Positions 31,662 to 40,840 are shown, counted from the stretch's first letter. The stretch: 64,000 bases of DNA from Candidatus Pantoea gossypiicola (GCF_008632075.1 NZ_VWVM01000018.1:43343-107342), one strand, 5' to 3'. The notes: generated by a model from the letters alone, not told the origin. Program-made: numbers and translations.

Positions 31662-34070
31662 TTAAATATCGATATTGGCCGCTTTCAGCGCATTCTCTTC
31701 GATGAAGGCGCGGCGCGGTTCGACCGCATCGCCCATCAGGGTCGTGAACAGCTGATCAGCACCAATCGCATCTTTAATAGTCACGCGCAGCATACGACGG
31801 CTGTCTGGATCCATGGTGGTTTCCCACAGCTGATCCGGGTTCATCTCGCCCAGACCTTTGTAGCGCTGGACCGACAGGCCGCGACGCGACTCTTTCACCA
31901 GCCACTCAATCGCCTGTTCAAAGCTGGCTACCGGCTGACGACGCTCACCACGTTCAATGTAAGCATCTTCTTCCAGCAGACCACGAAGTTTGCCACCCAG
32001 AGCACAGATTTTACGGTACTCAGGTCCCTGAATAAACTCGGCTTCCAGCGGATAGTCGGTATCCACACCGTGGGTGCGGACGCGCAGCACCGGCTCGAAC
32101 AGGTTCAGTTCGCGGTTTTCACGCACCTGTGCCAGATAAGTACTGCCGTGCGCTTCACGTTCAGTCAGATAGCTTACCAGGCCGTTCAGCCAGCGAGTGA
32201 CCTCAGCTTCGTTGCTCAGGTCGCCGAGCGTGTCGTGATAAATCATCGCACGCAGCATGGCCATCGGATAACGGCGTTCCATACGCTTGATCATCTTCTG
32301 GGTGCTGTTGAAGTCAGAGACCAGCGTTTCCAGCGGCTCACCGCCCAGCGCAGGCGCGCTGGCATTGGTGTGCAGCGTTGCACCATCAAGGGCGATAGCG
32401 ATCTGGTATTGGTCCATCGCCTCGTCATCTTTGATGTACTGCTCCTGCTTGCCTTTTTTCACTTTGTAGAGCGGCGGCTGGGCGATGTAAACGTGTCCGC
32501 GCTCAATGATTTCAGGCATCTGGCGATAGAAGAAGGTCAGCAGCAGGGTACGGATGTGTGAACCATCGACGTCGGCATCGGTCATGATGATGATGCTGTG
32601 ATAGCGCAGCTTGTCCGGGTTGTACTCATCGCGACCAATACCGCAACCCAGTGCGGTGATCAGCGTGGCCACTTCCTGCGAGGCGAGCATCTTGTCGAAA
32701 CGCGCTTTCTCAACGTTAAGGATCTTACCTTTCAGCGGCAGAATCGCCTGGTTCTTACGGTTACGGCCCTGTTTAGCCGAGCCGCCTGCGGAGTCACCCT
32801 CCACCAGGTAGATTTCAGAGAGCGCCGGGTCGCGCTCCTGACAATCCGCCAGTTTGCCTGGCAGACCGGCCAGATCCAGCGCGCCTTTACGGCGGGTCAT
32901 TTCACGGGCGCGGCGTGCTGCTTCACGAGCACGGGCGGCATCGATAATTTTGCCCACGACGATTTTGGCGTCTGACGGGTTTTCCAGCAGGTATTCGGCC
33001 AGCAGTTCATTCATCTGCTGCTCAACCGCCGATTTCACCTCTGACGAGACCAGCTTATCTTTAGTCTGTGAGGAGAATTTTGGATCCGGGACTTTCACCG
33101 AAACCACGGCGATCAGACCTTCACGCGCATCATCACCAGTGGCGCTGACTTTGGCTTTCTTGCTGTAACCCTCTTTATCCATGTAGGCATTCAGGGTACG
33201 CGTCATCGCCGCACGGAAACCGGCAAGGTGGGTACCGCCATCGCGCTGCGGAATGTTGTTGGTAAAGCAGTAAATATTTTCCTGGAAGCCGTCGTTCCAC
33301 TGCAGCGCCACTTCCACGCCAATGCCATCTTTCTCGGTAGAGAAATAGAACACGGTAGGGTGAATCGGGGTTTTGTTTTTGTTGAGGTACTCAACAAACG
33401 CTTTGATGCCGCCTTCGTAATGGAAGTGATCGGTTTTGCCATCACGCTTGTCTTCCAGACGAATCGACACACCCGAGTTCAGGAACGACAGTTCGCGCAG
33501 GCGTTTTGCCAGGATGTCATACTCGAAATCGCGCACGTTGGTAAAGGTTTCATAGCTTGGCCAGAAACGTACGCGGGTACCGGTGATATCGGTATCACCA
33601 GTGACCGCCAGCGGTGCCTCAGGTACGCCATGGACGTAAATCTGCTGATGCACTTTGCCTTCACGACGAATGGTCAGCTCCAGCTTCTGCGACAGGGCGT
33701 TAACGACAGAGACGCCCACGCCGTGCAGGCCGCCGGAGACTTTATAGGAGTTATCATCGAACTTACCGCCCGCATGCAGCACGGTCATGATCACTTCAGC
33801 AGCGGAAACGCCCTCTTCTTCGTGAATACCGGTAGGAATGCCGCGTCCATCATCCTGCACCGAGACGGAGTTATCCGCATGGATAGTGACTACGATGTCA
33901 CTACAGTGACCAGCGAGCGCTTCGTCGATTGCGTTATCCACGACCTCGAATACCATGTGATGCAGACCGGTACCGTCATCGGTATCGCCGATATACATGC
34001 CCGGGCGTTTGCGTACCGCATCAAGTCCTTTCAGGACTTTAATACTTGAGGAGTCATAAGAATTCGACAT
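31662..34070 (-). CDS. gyrB: DNA gyrase subunit B
   Basis: GyrB is the ATPase subunit of DNA gyrase, which introduces negative supercoils. The protein has 802 residues (E. coli 804). The GHKL ATPase domain has EVVDNAIDEALAGHC, the metal-binding Glu/Asn segment, and HAGGKFDDNSYKVSGGLHGV. The TOPRIM domain has YLVEGDSAGGSAKQGRNRK and MTDADVDGSHIRTLLLTFFY. The C-terminus ends in EENALKAANIDI. I chose the ATG at 34070 (MSNSYDSSS), as in E. coli; the preceding in-frame codon is TTG. It is 18 bp after recF, last in the dnaA-dnaN-recF-gyrB series. The 580-700 region differs from E. coli as usual between families. Confidence 0.98.
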   Translation of the reverse strand: MSNSYDSSSIKVLKGLDAVRKRPGMYIGDTDDGTGLHHMVFEVVDNAIDEALAGHCSDIVVTIHADNSVSVQDDGRGIPTGIHEEEGVSAAEVIMTVLHAGGKFDDNSYKVSGGLHGVGVSVVNALSQKLELTIRREGKVHQQIYVHGVPEAPLAVTGDTDITGTRVRFWPSYETFTNVRDFEYDILAKRLRELSFLNSGVSIRLEDKRDGKTDHFHYEGGIKAFVEYLNKNKTPIHPTVFYFSTEKDGIGVEVALQWNDGFQENIYCFTNNIPQRDGGTHLAGFRAAMTRTLNAYMDKEGYSKKAKVSATGDDAREGLIAVVSVKVPDPKFSSQTKDKLVSSEVKSAVEQQMNELLAEYLLENPSDAKIVVGKIIDAARAREAARRAREMTRRKGALDLAGLPGKLADCQERDPALSEIYLVEGDSAGGSAKQGRNRKNQAILPLKGKILNVEKARFDKMLASQEVATLITALGCGIGRDEYNPDKLRYHSIIIMTDADVDGSHIRTLLLTFFYRQMPEIIERGHVYIAQPPLYKVKKGKQEQYIKDDEAMDQYQIAIALDGATLHTNASAPALGGEPLETLVSDFNSTQKMIKRMERRYPMAMLRAMIYHDTLGDLSNEAEVTRWLNGLVSYLTEREAHGSTYLAQVRENRELNLFEPVLRVRTHGVDTDYPLEAEFIQGPEYRKICALGGKLRGLLEEDAYIERGERRQPVASFEQAIEWLVKESRRGLSVQRYKGLGEMNPDQLWETTMDPDSRRMLRVTIKDAIGADQLFTTLMGDAVEPRRAFIEENALKAANIDI

Positions 34071-34088
34071 CAACGTTTCTCGCTCATT

Positions 34089-35174
34089 TTAATCTTCAGG
34101 TTGAACCGCTATTTTACCCTGTTCCACGCGGAACATCTTGCCCTTTTCGTCGGTCATGTCGATTACATGTCCGGCAGAAATGGCGCTGACAAAGACCTGA
34201 GCCTGAGTGGCTTTTAACCGGTCCGCCAGCAGGCGTCGGCGACTCTCATCCAGTTCAGAAGCAAAGTCATCAATGAGGTAAATACAGCGGCGTCCGCTCT
34301 GGCTTGTCAGGAACTCGCCCTGTGCCAGACGCAATGCACACATCAGCAGTTTTAACTGCCCGCGTGAGAGTAAATCTTCGACCGGCGTCCCTTCAGCGCG
34401 AATACGAAAATCGGCTTTATGGGGACCGCTGGCGGTATAGGTCAGTGCGCGGTCGCGCTCAAAATTACGTTCCAGCAGTTCGGCGTAGTCGCTCTCTTTG
34501 TCCCAGCCACGCTGGAAGGAGAAGCGCAGCTCAAACTCCGGCAGAAACTGGGCACAGGTGGCAGTGATCTCTGCTGAAATCGCCGCACTGTATTCCGCCC
34601 GCCACTGGCTGATCTGTTCCGCCAGCGGAACCAGCTCCTGATCCCAGGGACGAATCTGGCTGTAACGTGAAACCTGGCGCAGCGCCGCGTTCCGCTGCTT
34701 AAGTAGCCGACGCATGTTGTTCCAGGCGTTAAAGAAGCCGGGCGTATTATGGAAACAGCCCCAGTCGACATAGGCTCTGCGGTATTTGGGGCCGCCATTC
34801 AATAAACTAAAGCCTTCGGGCGTAATTAACTGCATCGGCAGCAGCTGCGCCAGCTCGGCGACCTTGTGACCATCGCTGCCGTCAATGCGCACTTTGCTGT
34901 CACCGGCCCGGTTTTTGGTCAGCCCGACGGAGATTTCCCGCTCTTTGCTTTCCAGACGGCCGTGCAGCACAAACGCCGCCTCGTCGTGGCGGATCACACG
35001 GCCCGCCTGCAGACTGCGAAACGATCGGCCATGCCCCAGCGTATGGATCGCCTCTAAAACGCTGGTTTTCCCGCTGCCGTTGACGCCGACCAGGAAATTA
35101 AAGCCGGGTGCCAGCTGCAGGTCAGCCTGCTCGATATTACGAAAATCTTTGATAAGAAGGCGGGTTAAAGCCAT
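34089..35174 (-). CDS. recF: DNA replication and repair protein RecF
   Basis: RecF is an SMC-like ATPase that, with RecO and RecR, loads RecA at single-strand gaps. The protein has 361 residues. Walker A is GVNGSGKTS (residues 30-38, Lys36), the ABC signature region is DLLSRGQLKLLMCALRLAQG, and Walker B is CIYLIDDFASELDESRRRLL. The ATG at 35174 gives the family start MALTRLLIKDFRNIE. In E. coli recF abuts dnaN directly; here 118 bp separate them and hold a strong hairpin, so coupling between the two may differ. Confidence 0.97.
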   Translation of the reverse strand: MALTRLLIKDFRNIEQADLQLAPGFNFLVGVNGSGKTSVLEAIHTLGHGRSFRSLQAGRVIRHDEAAFVLHGRLESKEREISVGLTKNRAGDSKVRIDGSDGHKVAELAQLLPMQLITPEGFSLLNGGPKYRRAYVDWGCFHNTPGFFNAWNNMRRLLKQRNAALRQVSRYSQIRPWDQELVPLAEQISQWRAEYSAAISAEITATCAQFLPEFELRFSFQRGWDKESDYAELLERNFERDRALTYTASGPHKADFRIRAEGTPVEDLLSRGQLKLLMCALRLAQGEFLTSQSGRRCIYLIDDFASELDESRRRLLADRLKATQAQVFVSAISAGHVIDMTDEKGKMFRVEQGKIAVQPED

Positions 35175-35240
35175 GAATCAATCCAGCGTGAAGGGCAATA
35201 GTCGGGATGAAATGGGTTTTGCCTTTTAGCGATCCAGTGC

Positions 35241-35279
35241 GGTGACGGCGAAGCAGGTTTGCCCGATATTGCCGTCACC
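35241..35279 (-). other. Stem-loop between dnaN and recF
   Basis: GGTGACGGC and GCCGTCACC form a perfect 9-bp stem around a 21-base loop, 13 bases after the dnaN stop in minus-strand reading. No U-run follows, so it is not a standard terminator. It might stabilise the upstream mRNA or modulate recF expression. Confidence 0.5.
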
Positions 35280-35292
35280 AGGCCGATATATC

Positions 35293-36393
35293 CTATAAGC
35301 GCATGGGCATGACGACGTAGGCCGCTGCGGGACTTGCTACATCCTCAATCTGCACGCTCGACACCGAATCCGTCAGCAGCAGGCGGACGTTTTCGCACTT
35401 CAGCGCGTTCAGCACATCCAGCACGTAACTGACGTTGAAGCCAATCTCCAGCTCGGTGCCGTTGTAGCTGACGTCCAGCATCTCTTCCGCTTCTTCCTGT
35501 TCAGGATTATTAGCGGTGATCTTCAGCTGATTTTCAGTGATATAGAGGCGAACGCCGCGGAACTTCTCATTCGAGAGGATCGCCGCACGGGCAAAGGCCT
35601 GTTTGAGCAGATCGCAGCCCGCTTCCAGCACTTTGTCAGGATTCTTCGGCAATACGCGGCGATAATCGGGAAAACGACCATCAACCAGCTTAGAGGTGAA
35701 GATATAGTCACCGACATGCGCCCGGATGTTGCTGCCGCCAATCTGAACCTGCAGCGGATTTTCGCCGCCATCCAGCAGGCGCAGCAGCTCAATGACGCCC
35801 TTACGCGGCACAATTACCGAGTGACTCGGCAGCGCCTGACCAATCGGCATCGAGCAAACGGCCAGACGGTGACCATCAGTGGCCACGGTGCGCAGCTCTT
35901 CCCCTTCGGTTTCAAACATCATGCCATTGAGGTAGTAACGCACATCCTGATGCGCCATCGAGAACTGAGTCGCTTCGATCAACCGTTTCAGCGTTGCCTG
36001 CGGCAGGGTGAATTCAACTTCACTCTGCCAGTCGTCCAGATTCGGGAAGTCACTGGCGGGCAGGGTCGACAGCGAAAAACGGCTGCGGCCAGAGCGAACC
36101 AGCATGCGATCGCCTTCCAGCGCCAGCGTAATTTCTGCGCCATCGGGCAATCCGCGACAGATATCGAGGAATTTGCGCGCTGGCACGGTGGTAGAGCCAG
36201 GCTCATGCGCCTGCTTCAGCGCTACGCGCGCGACCATCTCCATTTCCAGATCGGTCCCGGTCAGCAACAGCGACCCTTCCGTTACCTGCAGCAGCAGGTT
36301 TCCAAGGATCGGCAGTGTCGGACGACCGCCCAGCGGGCCACTTACTTGCTGCAGCGGCTTCAGCAGCTGCTCACGTTCAACAATAAATTTCAT
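35293..36393 (-). CDS. dnaN: DNA polymerase III beta subunit (sliding clamp)
   Basis: DnaN forms the ring-shaped dimer that tethers DNA polymerase III to DNA. The protein has 366 residues, the same as E. coli, with three clamp domains. Conserved stretches include MKFIVEREQLLKPLQQVSGP, RPTLPILGNLLLQV, HQDVRYYLNGMMFE, VATDGHRLAVC, ANNPEQEEAEEMLDV and the C-terminal PAAAYVVMPMRL that lines the partner-binding pocket. The frame is open to 36528, but the ATG at 36393 is the family start. It begins 4 bp after the dnaA stop, so both are co-transcribed. Confidence 0.98.
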   Translation of the reverse strand: MKFIVEREQLLKPLQQVSGPLGGRPTLPILGNLLLQVTEGSLLLTGTDLEMEMVARVALKQAHEPGSTTVPARKFLDICRGLPDGAEITLALEGDRMLVRSGRSRFSLSTLPASDFPNLDDWQSEVEFTLPQATLKRLIEATQFSMAHQDVRYYLNGMMFETEGEELRTVATDGHRLAVCSMPIGQALPSHSVIVPRKGVIELLRLLDGGENPLQVQIGGSNIRAHVGDYIFTSKLVDGRFPDYRRVLPKNPDKVLEAGCDLLKQAFARAAILSNEKFRGVRLYITENQLKITANNPEQEEAEEMLDVSYNGTELEIGFNVSYVLDVLNALKCENVRLLLTDSVSSVQIEDVASPAAAYVVMPMRL

Positions 36394-36397
36394 AGCG

Positions 36398-37813
36398 TCA
36401 GGAAGATAATGTTCTGATGAGATTAGAGAAATCTTCTTTGATATCGTGGCTCTCTTCACGCAGCTGCTCAATCTTGCGGCAGGCATGAAGCACCGTTGTG
36501 TGGTCGCGACCCCCAAAAGCATCGCCAATTTCTGGCAAGCTATGGTTCGTCAACTCTTTCGCCATCGCCATCGCCATCTGGCGCGGACGCGCTACCGAGC
36601 GCGAACGGCGCTTGGAAAGCAGATCCGCCACCTTAATCTTGTAGTACTCAGCCACGGTCTTCTGAATATTATCGATGGTGACCAGCTTTTCCTGCAGCGC
36701 CAGCAGATCGCGCAGCGCTTCGCGCACGAAGTCGATGGTGATTGCCCGGCCGGTAAAGTTGGCATTAGCGATCACGCGATTCAGCGCGCCTTCCAGCTCA
36801 CGCACGTTAGAGCGTAAACGCTTAGCAATAAAGAAGGCGACTTCACCGGGCAGACGGATGTCATTTTCATCCGCTTTTTTCATCAGGATCGCCACGCGCG
36901 TTTCCAGCTCAGGCGGCTCGATCGCCACCGTTAAACCCCAGCCGAAACGTGATTTAAGACGATCTTCCACTCCGTTGATCTCTTTCGGATAGCGATCCGA
37001 AGTGAGGATGATCTGCTGATTGCCCTCTAATAAGGCATTAAAAGTGTGGAAGAACTCTTCCTGCGACCGCTCTTTATTCGCAAAGAACTGAATATCATCG
37101 ATCAGCAGCGCGTCGACAGAACGGTAATAGCGTTTGAACTCTTCAATCGCGTTGTTCTGCAGCGCTTTAACCATATCCTGTACAAAACGTTCGGAGTGCA
37201 TGTAAACCACTTTTGCATTGGGTTTACGGGCAATGATGCCGTTGCCGACTGCGTGCAGCAGGTGCGTTTTACCGAGACCGGTGCCGCCATACAGAAACAG
37301 CGGGTTGTAAGCGCCGCCTGGATTATCCGCCACCTGACGTGCCGCCGCGCGCGCCAGCTGGTTGGATTTACCTTCGACGAAGTTATCGAAGTTATGACGG
37401 TTATTCACATTCGAGCGATAGGTGACGTCGGCCGGTGCCGGGACATTATCCCAACTGGGACGCACGATCTGCGCCGGGGCCGGACGGATGTGACTCTGCA
37501 CAGGCATGACGGGTGCGCTGACGCTGGCCATGACTGGCTGGCTGATCACGGCCGCCTGCTGCTGAACCGGGCGCGTGCCGACTTCAAAACGCAGCGCGGG
37601 CACGTTCGGGCCACAGAATTCATTCAGCAGCGCATTGATACTATTGAGGTATTTATCCCGGACCCAGTCGAGTACGAAGCGATTTGGAGCATACAAGGCA
37701 AGCGTATTGTCGTTTAACTCAGCCTGCAGTGGACGGATCCACATGCTGAATTCGGTGGCAGGAAGCTCATCCTGCAAACGGGCAAGACACTGTTGCCAAA
37801 GCGTAAGTGACAC
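36398..37813 (-). CDS. dnaA: Chromosomal replication initiator DnaA
   Basis: DnaA binds DnaA boxes at oriC, opens the duplex and recruits DnaB-DnaC. The protein has 471 residues. Domain I is SLTLWQQCLARLQDELPATE; a Pro/Gln-rich linker follows; domain III has Walker A YGGTGLGKTHLLHAVGN and Walker B VDALLIDDIQFFANKERSQE; domain IV ends with the DNA-binding motif GDAFGGRDHTTVLHACRKI. I chose GTG at 37813, with GGAG upstream, as in E. coli; a GTG at 37825 is also in frame. A consensus DnaA box lies upstream, so autoregulation is likely. Confidence 0.98.
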   Translation of the reverse strand: MSLTLWQQCLARLQDELPATEFSMWIRPLQAELNDNTLALYAPNRFVLDWVRDKYLNSINALLNEFCGPNVPALRFEVGTRPVQQQAAVISQPVMASVSAPVMPVQSHIRPAPAQIVRPSWDNVPAPADVTYRSNVNNRHNFDNFVEGKSNQLARAAARQVADNPGGAYNPLFLYGGTGLGKTHLLHAVGNGIIARKPNAKVVYMHSERFVQDMVKALQNNAIEEFKRYYRSVDALLIDDIQFFANKERSQEEFFHTFNALLEGNQQIILTSDRYPKEINGVEDRLKSRFGWGLTVAIEPPELETRVAILMKKADENDIRLPGEVAFFIAKRLRSNVRELEGALNRVIANANFTGRAITIDFVREALRDLLALQEKLVTIDNIQKTVAEYYKIKVADLLSKRRSRSVARPRQMAMAMAKELTNHSLPEIGDAFGGRDHTTVLHACRKIEQLREESHDIKEDFSNLIRTLSS

Positions 37814-38018
37814 GGCGGACTCCACTCGTACAAATTCGATAAGAATAGTAGGCGTTACTCTAAGAAACGTTCATTTTTGACACAGACGCTAAGAAAGCGC
37901 CTGCGACCGCTATCAGCGGTTTCCCGTCCTGCAATCATCGGAGGATCGTCAGCGGAAGGGCGGATCATAGCGCAAAGCGAGGCAGAGATCTTCCCTTTCT
38001 ACACAGTTTTGATCCTTT

Positions 38019-38027
38019 TTATCCACA
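38019..38027 (+). promoter_or_regulatory. Consensus DnaA box
   Basis: TTATCCACA is an exact strong DnaA box, about 205 bases upstream of the dnaA start. It fits autoregulation of dnaA. Confidence 0.85.
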
Positions 38028-38119
38028 GGCCTGAGACGCGCAAAGAAGTTTACGCCAGTTGCGGGAAAAACCAGCAGGGATCTGGTGCAATCCGCTAAAT
38101 TTTAGGGCGACATCTCATT

Positions 38120-38128
38120 TTATCCCCA
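38120..38128 (+). promoter_or_regulatory. DnaA box-like site
   Basis: TTATCCCCA differs from the consensus box by one base (C for A at position 7). It lies 92 bases from the exact box and two bases before a GATC. Confidence 0.5.
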
Positions 38129-38168
38129 GGATCCGCCAGGCCGATCGCAATAAGATCCCGTGCGATCC

Positions 38169-38196
38169 TTGCGCTTTAATGCGGACCCCGTATAAT
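38169..38196 (+). promoter_or_regulatory. Distal rpmH promoter
   Basis: TTGCGC and a perfect TATAAT are separated by 16 bases. Transcription would start near 38203, about 208 bases before rpmH. Confidence 0.6.
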
Positions 38197-38284
38197 TCTC
38201 CACCCGACATTGTACCCTCAGGCGCAAAGTCGGGACTCAGCGGGCTGTAAGCGGGTTTTCAGGTACCGTTGCACGCGAAGTAAA

Positions 38285-38313
38285 TTGACTCGGGACTGTA
38301 CAATTATTACAAT
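38285..38313 (+). promoter_or_regulatory. Proximal rpmH promoter
   Basis: TTGACT and TACAAT are separated by 17 bases. The start would be near 38320, about 90 bases before rpmH. Confidence 0.6.
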
Positions 38314-38410
38314 CCCGCCTCTTTATTAAAGACACATTGAGGCGTAGGTCGATTTACTGGCCCGAAACGCGTCACCCAGTGAAAATTTTCAAGTTTAGGT
38401 AGAAACCGCC

Positions 38411-38551
38411 ATGAAACGCACTTTTCAACCGTCCGTACTGAAGCGCAACCGTTCACACGGTTTCCGTGCTCGTATGGCAACAAAAAATGGTCGTCAGGTT
38501 CTGGCACGTCGTCGTGCTAAAGGCCGTTCTCGTCTGACCGTTTCTAAGTAA
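38411..38551 (+). CDS. rpmH: 50S ribosomal protein L34
   Basis: L34 is a small basic protein of the large ribosomal subunit. The 46-residue product reads MKRTFQPSVLKRNRSHGFRA at its start and ends in RLTVSK. Ten of the residues are Arg. Two promoters lie upstream, and rnpA follows after 14 bp, the usual rpmH-rnpA operon. The frame is short but unmistakable. Confidence 0.98.
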   Translation: MKRTFQPSVLKRNRSHGFRARMATKNGRQVLARRRAKGRSRLTVSK

Positions 38552-38565
38552 TAAAGCAAGCCCTG

Positions 38566-38925
38566 ATGGGTAAGCTCGCATTTCCCAGGGAGTTACGTTT
38601 GTTAACTCCCACTCATTTCACTTTCGTCTTCCAGCAGCCACAACGGGCTGGCACGCCGCAAATCACTATTCTCGGCCGCCTTAACGCGCTGGGGCATCCC
38701 CGCATCGGTCTCACCGTCGCTAAAAAACATGTGAAACGCGCTCATGAACGCAACCGGATCAAGCGATTGACCCGCGAAAGCTTTCGTCTGCGTCAACATG
38801 AACTGCCGTCGATGGACTTCGTGGTGGTTGCGAAGAAGGGGGTTGCCGATCTGGATAACCGTATGCTGGCGGAAGCGTTGGAGAAATTATGGCGTCGTCA
38901 CTGTCGCCTGGCGCGCGGCTCCTGA
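38566..38925 (+). CDS. rnpA: Ribonuclease P protein component
   Basis: RnpA is the protein cofactor of RNase P, which removes 5' leaders from tRNA precursors. The protein has 119 residues, as in E. coli, and the RNR motif ERNRIKRLTRESFRLRQHEL is intact, as are KLAFPRELRLLTPTHFTFVF and FVVVAKKGVADLDNRML. The start here is ATG, while E. coli uses GTG. The 3' end overlaps yidD by 37 bp in another frame, a known arrangement. Confidence 0.98.
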   Translation: MGKLAFPRELRLLTPTHFTFVFQQPQRAGTPQITILGRLNALGHPRIGLTVAKKHVKRAHERNRIKRLTRESFRLRQHELPSMDFVVVAKKGVADLDNRMLAEALEKLWRRHCRLARGS

Positions 38926-39146
38926 TCGTCCTGATACGCGTCTATCAACGCGGTATCAGTCCATTACTGGGACCACACTGTCGGTTTCACCCGACCTGCT
39001 CTCATTACGGAATTGAGGCGTTACGCAGGTTTGGCCTGATAAAAGGCAGTTGGTTGACATTAAAACGCGTATTAAAATGCCACCCCTTGAACCCGGGTGG
39101 TGACGATCCTGTGCCGCCAAAAACCTTTGATACCAGAGAACATTAA
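38889..39146 (+). CDS. yidD: Membrane protein insertion efficiency factor YidD
   Basis: YidD is a small membrane-associated protein that helps YidC/Sec insert inner-membrane proteins. The product has 85 residues, as in E. coli. The conserved core is LIVLIRVYQRGISPLLGPHC, then CRFHPTCSHYGIEALRRFG and VLKCHPLNPGGDDPVP, ending in FDTREH. An amphipathic N-terminal helix is expected. The gene starts inside rnpA (37-bp overlap), and its stop is 2 bp before yidC, so translation of the three is tightly linked. Confidence 0.96.
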   Translation: MASSLSPGARLLIVLIRVYQRGISPLLGPHCRFHPTCSHYGIEALRRFGLIKGSWLTLKRVLKCHPLNPGGDDPVPPKTFDTREH

Positions 39147-39148
39147 CG

Positions 39149-40795
39149 ATGGATTCGCAACGCAATCTCTTTCTCATCGCTTTTCTGTTCGTGACCTTTA
39201 TGGTCTGGCAAGCCTGGCAGACGGACCACGCTCCGCAGCCACAGCAGACGCAGACCACACAGGGCACCAACAGCGTAGCGGGTGATGCCGCCAGTCAGGG
39301 TGTACCGGCCAGCGGTCAGGGCCAGACGATCACCGTTAAGACTGATGTCCTGTCATTGAATATCAATACCCGAGGCGGTGATGTTGAACAGGCACAACTG
39401 CTGACGTTCCCGGACAAACTGGGTTCAGACCAGCCGTTCCAGCTGCTTGAAACCACGCCAGCGTTCCTTTATCAGGCTCAGAGTGGTTTAACCGGTCGTA
39501 ATGGCCCGGATAACCCGAACAACGGCGCGCGTCCGCTGTTCACCACTGCACAGGATCACTTCGAGATGGCTGATGGCCAGTCCGAACTGCGTGTGCCGAT
39601 GACCTATACCGCTGAAAATGGCGTGGTTTACACCAAAACCTTCATCTTCAAGCGTGGCGAATATGCTGTTAATGTCGATTATCATGTCAACAACACCACC
39701 CAGCAGCCGCTGGAAGTGTCACTGTTTGGCCAGCTGAAGCAGACAATTGATCTGCCTAAGCATCGTGATACCGGCAGCAACAACTTTGCTCTGCACACCT
39801 TCCGTGGCGCGGCCTACTCCACCAGCGAGTCGAAATATGAGAAGTATAAATTCGACACCATCGCGGACAACGAGAACCTGAACGCGACGACCAGCAATGG
39901 CTGGGTTGCGATGCTGCAGCAGTACTTTGCGACGGCATGGGTTCCGCGTACTGAAGGTACCAACACCTTTTACACCAGCAACCTGGGTAACGGCGTGGCA
40001 GCGATTGGCTATAAATCTGCACCGGTCACCATCGCCGCAGGCGCTCAGCAGAATCTGGGTGCAACGCTGTGGGTCGGCCCGGAAATTCAGGACAAGATGG
40101 CCGCGATTGCGCCGCACCTTGATCTGACCGTGGATTACGGCTGGTTGTGGTTTATCTCTCAGCCGCTGTTCAAACTGCTGAAATTTATCAACAGCTTCAT
40201 CGGTAACTGGGGCTTCTCCATTATCGTGATCACCTTCATCGTGCGTGGCATCATGTACCCGCTGACTAAAGCGCAGTACACCTCGATGGCTAAGATGCGC
40301 ATGCTGCAGCCGAAGATTCAGGCGATGCGTGAGCGGCTGGGTGATGACAAGCAGAAACAGAGCCAGGAGATGATGGCGCTGTATAAAGCAGAGAAAGTGA
40401 ATCCGCTGGGTGGCTGTCTGCCGCTGGTGATTCAGATGCCAATCTTCCTGGCGCTCTACTATATGCTGTCAGGCTCGGTTGAACTGCGTCATGCGCCATT
40501 CATTTTGTGGATCCATGACCTGTCAGCGCAGGACCCGTACTACATCCTGCCGATTCTGATGGGTATCACCATGTTCTTCATTCAGAAGATGTCACCGACC
40601 ACCGTGACCGATCCGATGCAGCAGAAGATCATGACTTACATGCCGGTGATCTTCACCGTGTTCTTCCTGTGGTTCCCGTCAGGTCTGGTGCTGTACTACA
40701 TCGTCAGCAACCTGGTCACCATTCTCCAGCAGCAGCTGATTTATCGCGGCCTGGAAAAACGTGGTCTGCATAGCCGCGACAAGAAGAAAGCGTAA
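39149..40795 (+). CDS. yidC: Membrane protein insertase YidC
   Basis: YidC inserts and folds inner-membrane proteins, alone or with SecYEG. The protein has 548 residues, as in E. coli. Residues 1-25 form the first membrane segment (LFLIAFLFVTFMVWQAWQ), a large periplasmic beta-domain follows (about 60-340), then five C-terminal membrane segments with the conserved GNWGFSIIVITFIVRGIMYP, including the functional Arg, and PMQQKIMTYMPVIFTVFFLW. It ends in RDKKKA. It starts 2 bp after yidD. A terminator lies between yidC and mnmE. Confidence 0.98.
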   Translation: MDSQRNLFLIAFLFVTFMVWQAWQTDHAPQPQQTQTTQGTNSVAGDAASQGVPASGQGQTITVKTDVLSLNINTRGGDVEQAQLLTFPDKLGSDQPFQLLETTPAFLYQAQSGLTGRNGPDNPNNGARPLFTTAQDHFEMADGQSELRVPMTYTAENGVVYTKTFIFKRGEYAVNVDYHVNNTTQQPLEVSLFGQLKQTIDLPKHRDTGSNNFALHTFRGAAYSTSESKYEKYKFDTIADNENLNATTSNGWVAMLQQYFATAWVPRTEGTNTFYTSNLGNGVAAIGYKSAPVTIAAGAQQNLGATLWVGPEIQDKMAAIAPHLDLTVDYGWLWFISQPLFKLLKFINSFIGNWGFSIIVITFIVRGIMYPLTKAQYTSMAKMRMLQPKIQAMRERLGDDKQKQSQEMMALYKAEKVNPLGGCLPLVIQMPIFLALYYMLSGSVELRHAPFILWIHDLSAQDPYYILPILMGITMFFIQKMSPTTVTDPMQQKIMTYMPVIFTVFFLWFPSGLVLYYIVSNLVTILQQQLIYRGLEKRGLHSRDKKKA

Positions 40796-40840
40796 GCGAT
40801 CCAGCGCGGGAGTCATCCCGCCCTAAAATAGTCTATTCTC

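Larger units (their letters stand above)
37814..38410. promoter_or_regulatory. Divergent dnaA-rpmH control region rich in GATC sites
   Basis: This 597-bp gene-free region holds the divergent promoters of dnaA (minus) and rpmH (plus). Nine GATC sites fall between 37944 and 38167 (37944, 37963, 37987, 38011, 38079, 38131, 38143, 38154, 38164), far above one per 256 expected, and two DnaA-box-like sequences lie among them. This suggests Dam/SeqA and DnaA control of dnaA. A minus-strand TATGAT at 37969-37964 is a candidate -10 for dnaA. It is not called as oriC: in Enterobacterales the origin normally lies near mnmG, and no 13-mer-type AT-rich repeats are seen. Confidence 0.7.

Noticed and set aside
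31551..34049. Long plus-strand ORFs opposite gyrB (336 and 273 residues)
   Set aside because: Antisense shadows of gyrB produced by high GC and codon bias; composition is unlike a protein and no start signals are present.
37814..38410. dnaA-rpmH gap as chromosomal origin
   Set aside because: It has DnaA boxes and many GATC, but only one exact box and no AT-rich 13-mer repeats; in Enterobacterales oriC normally lies near mnmG, which is not in the window.
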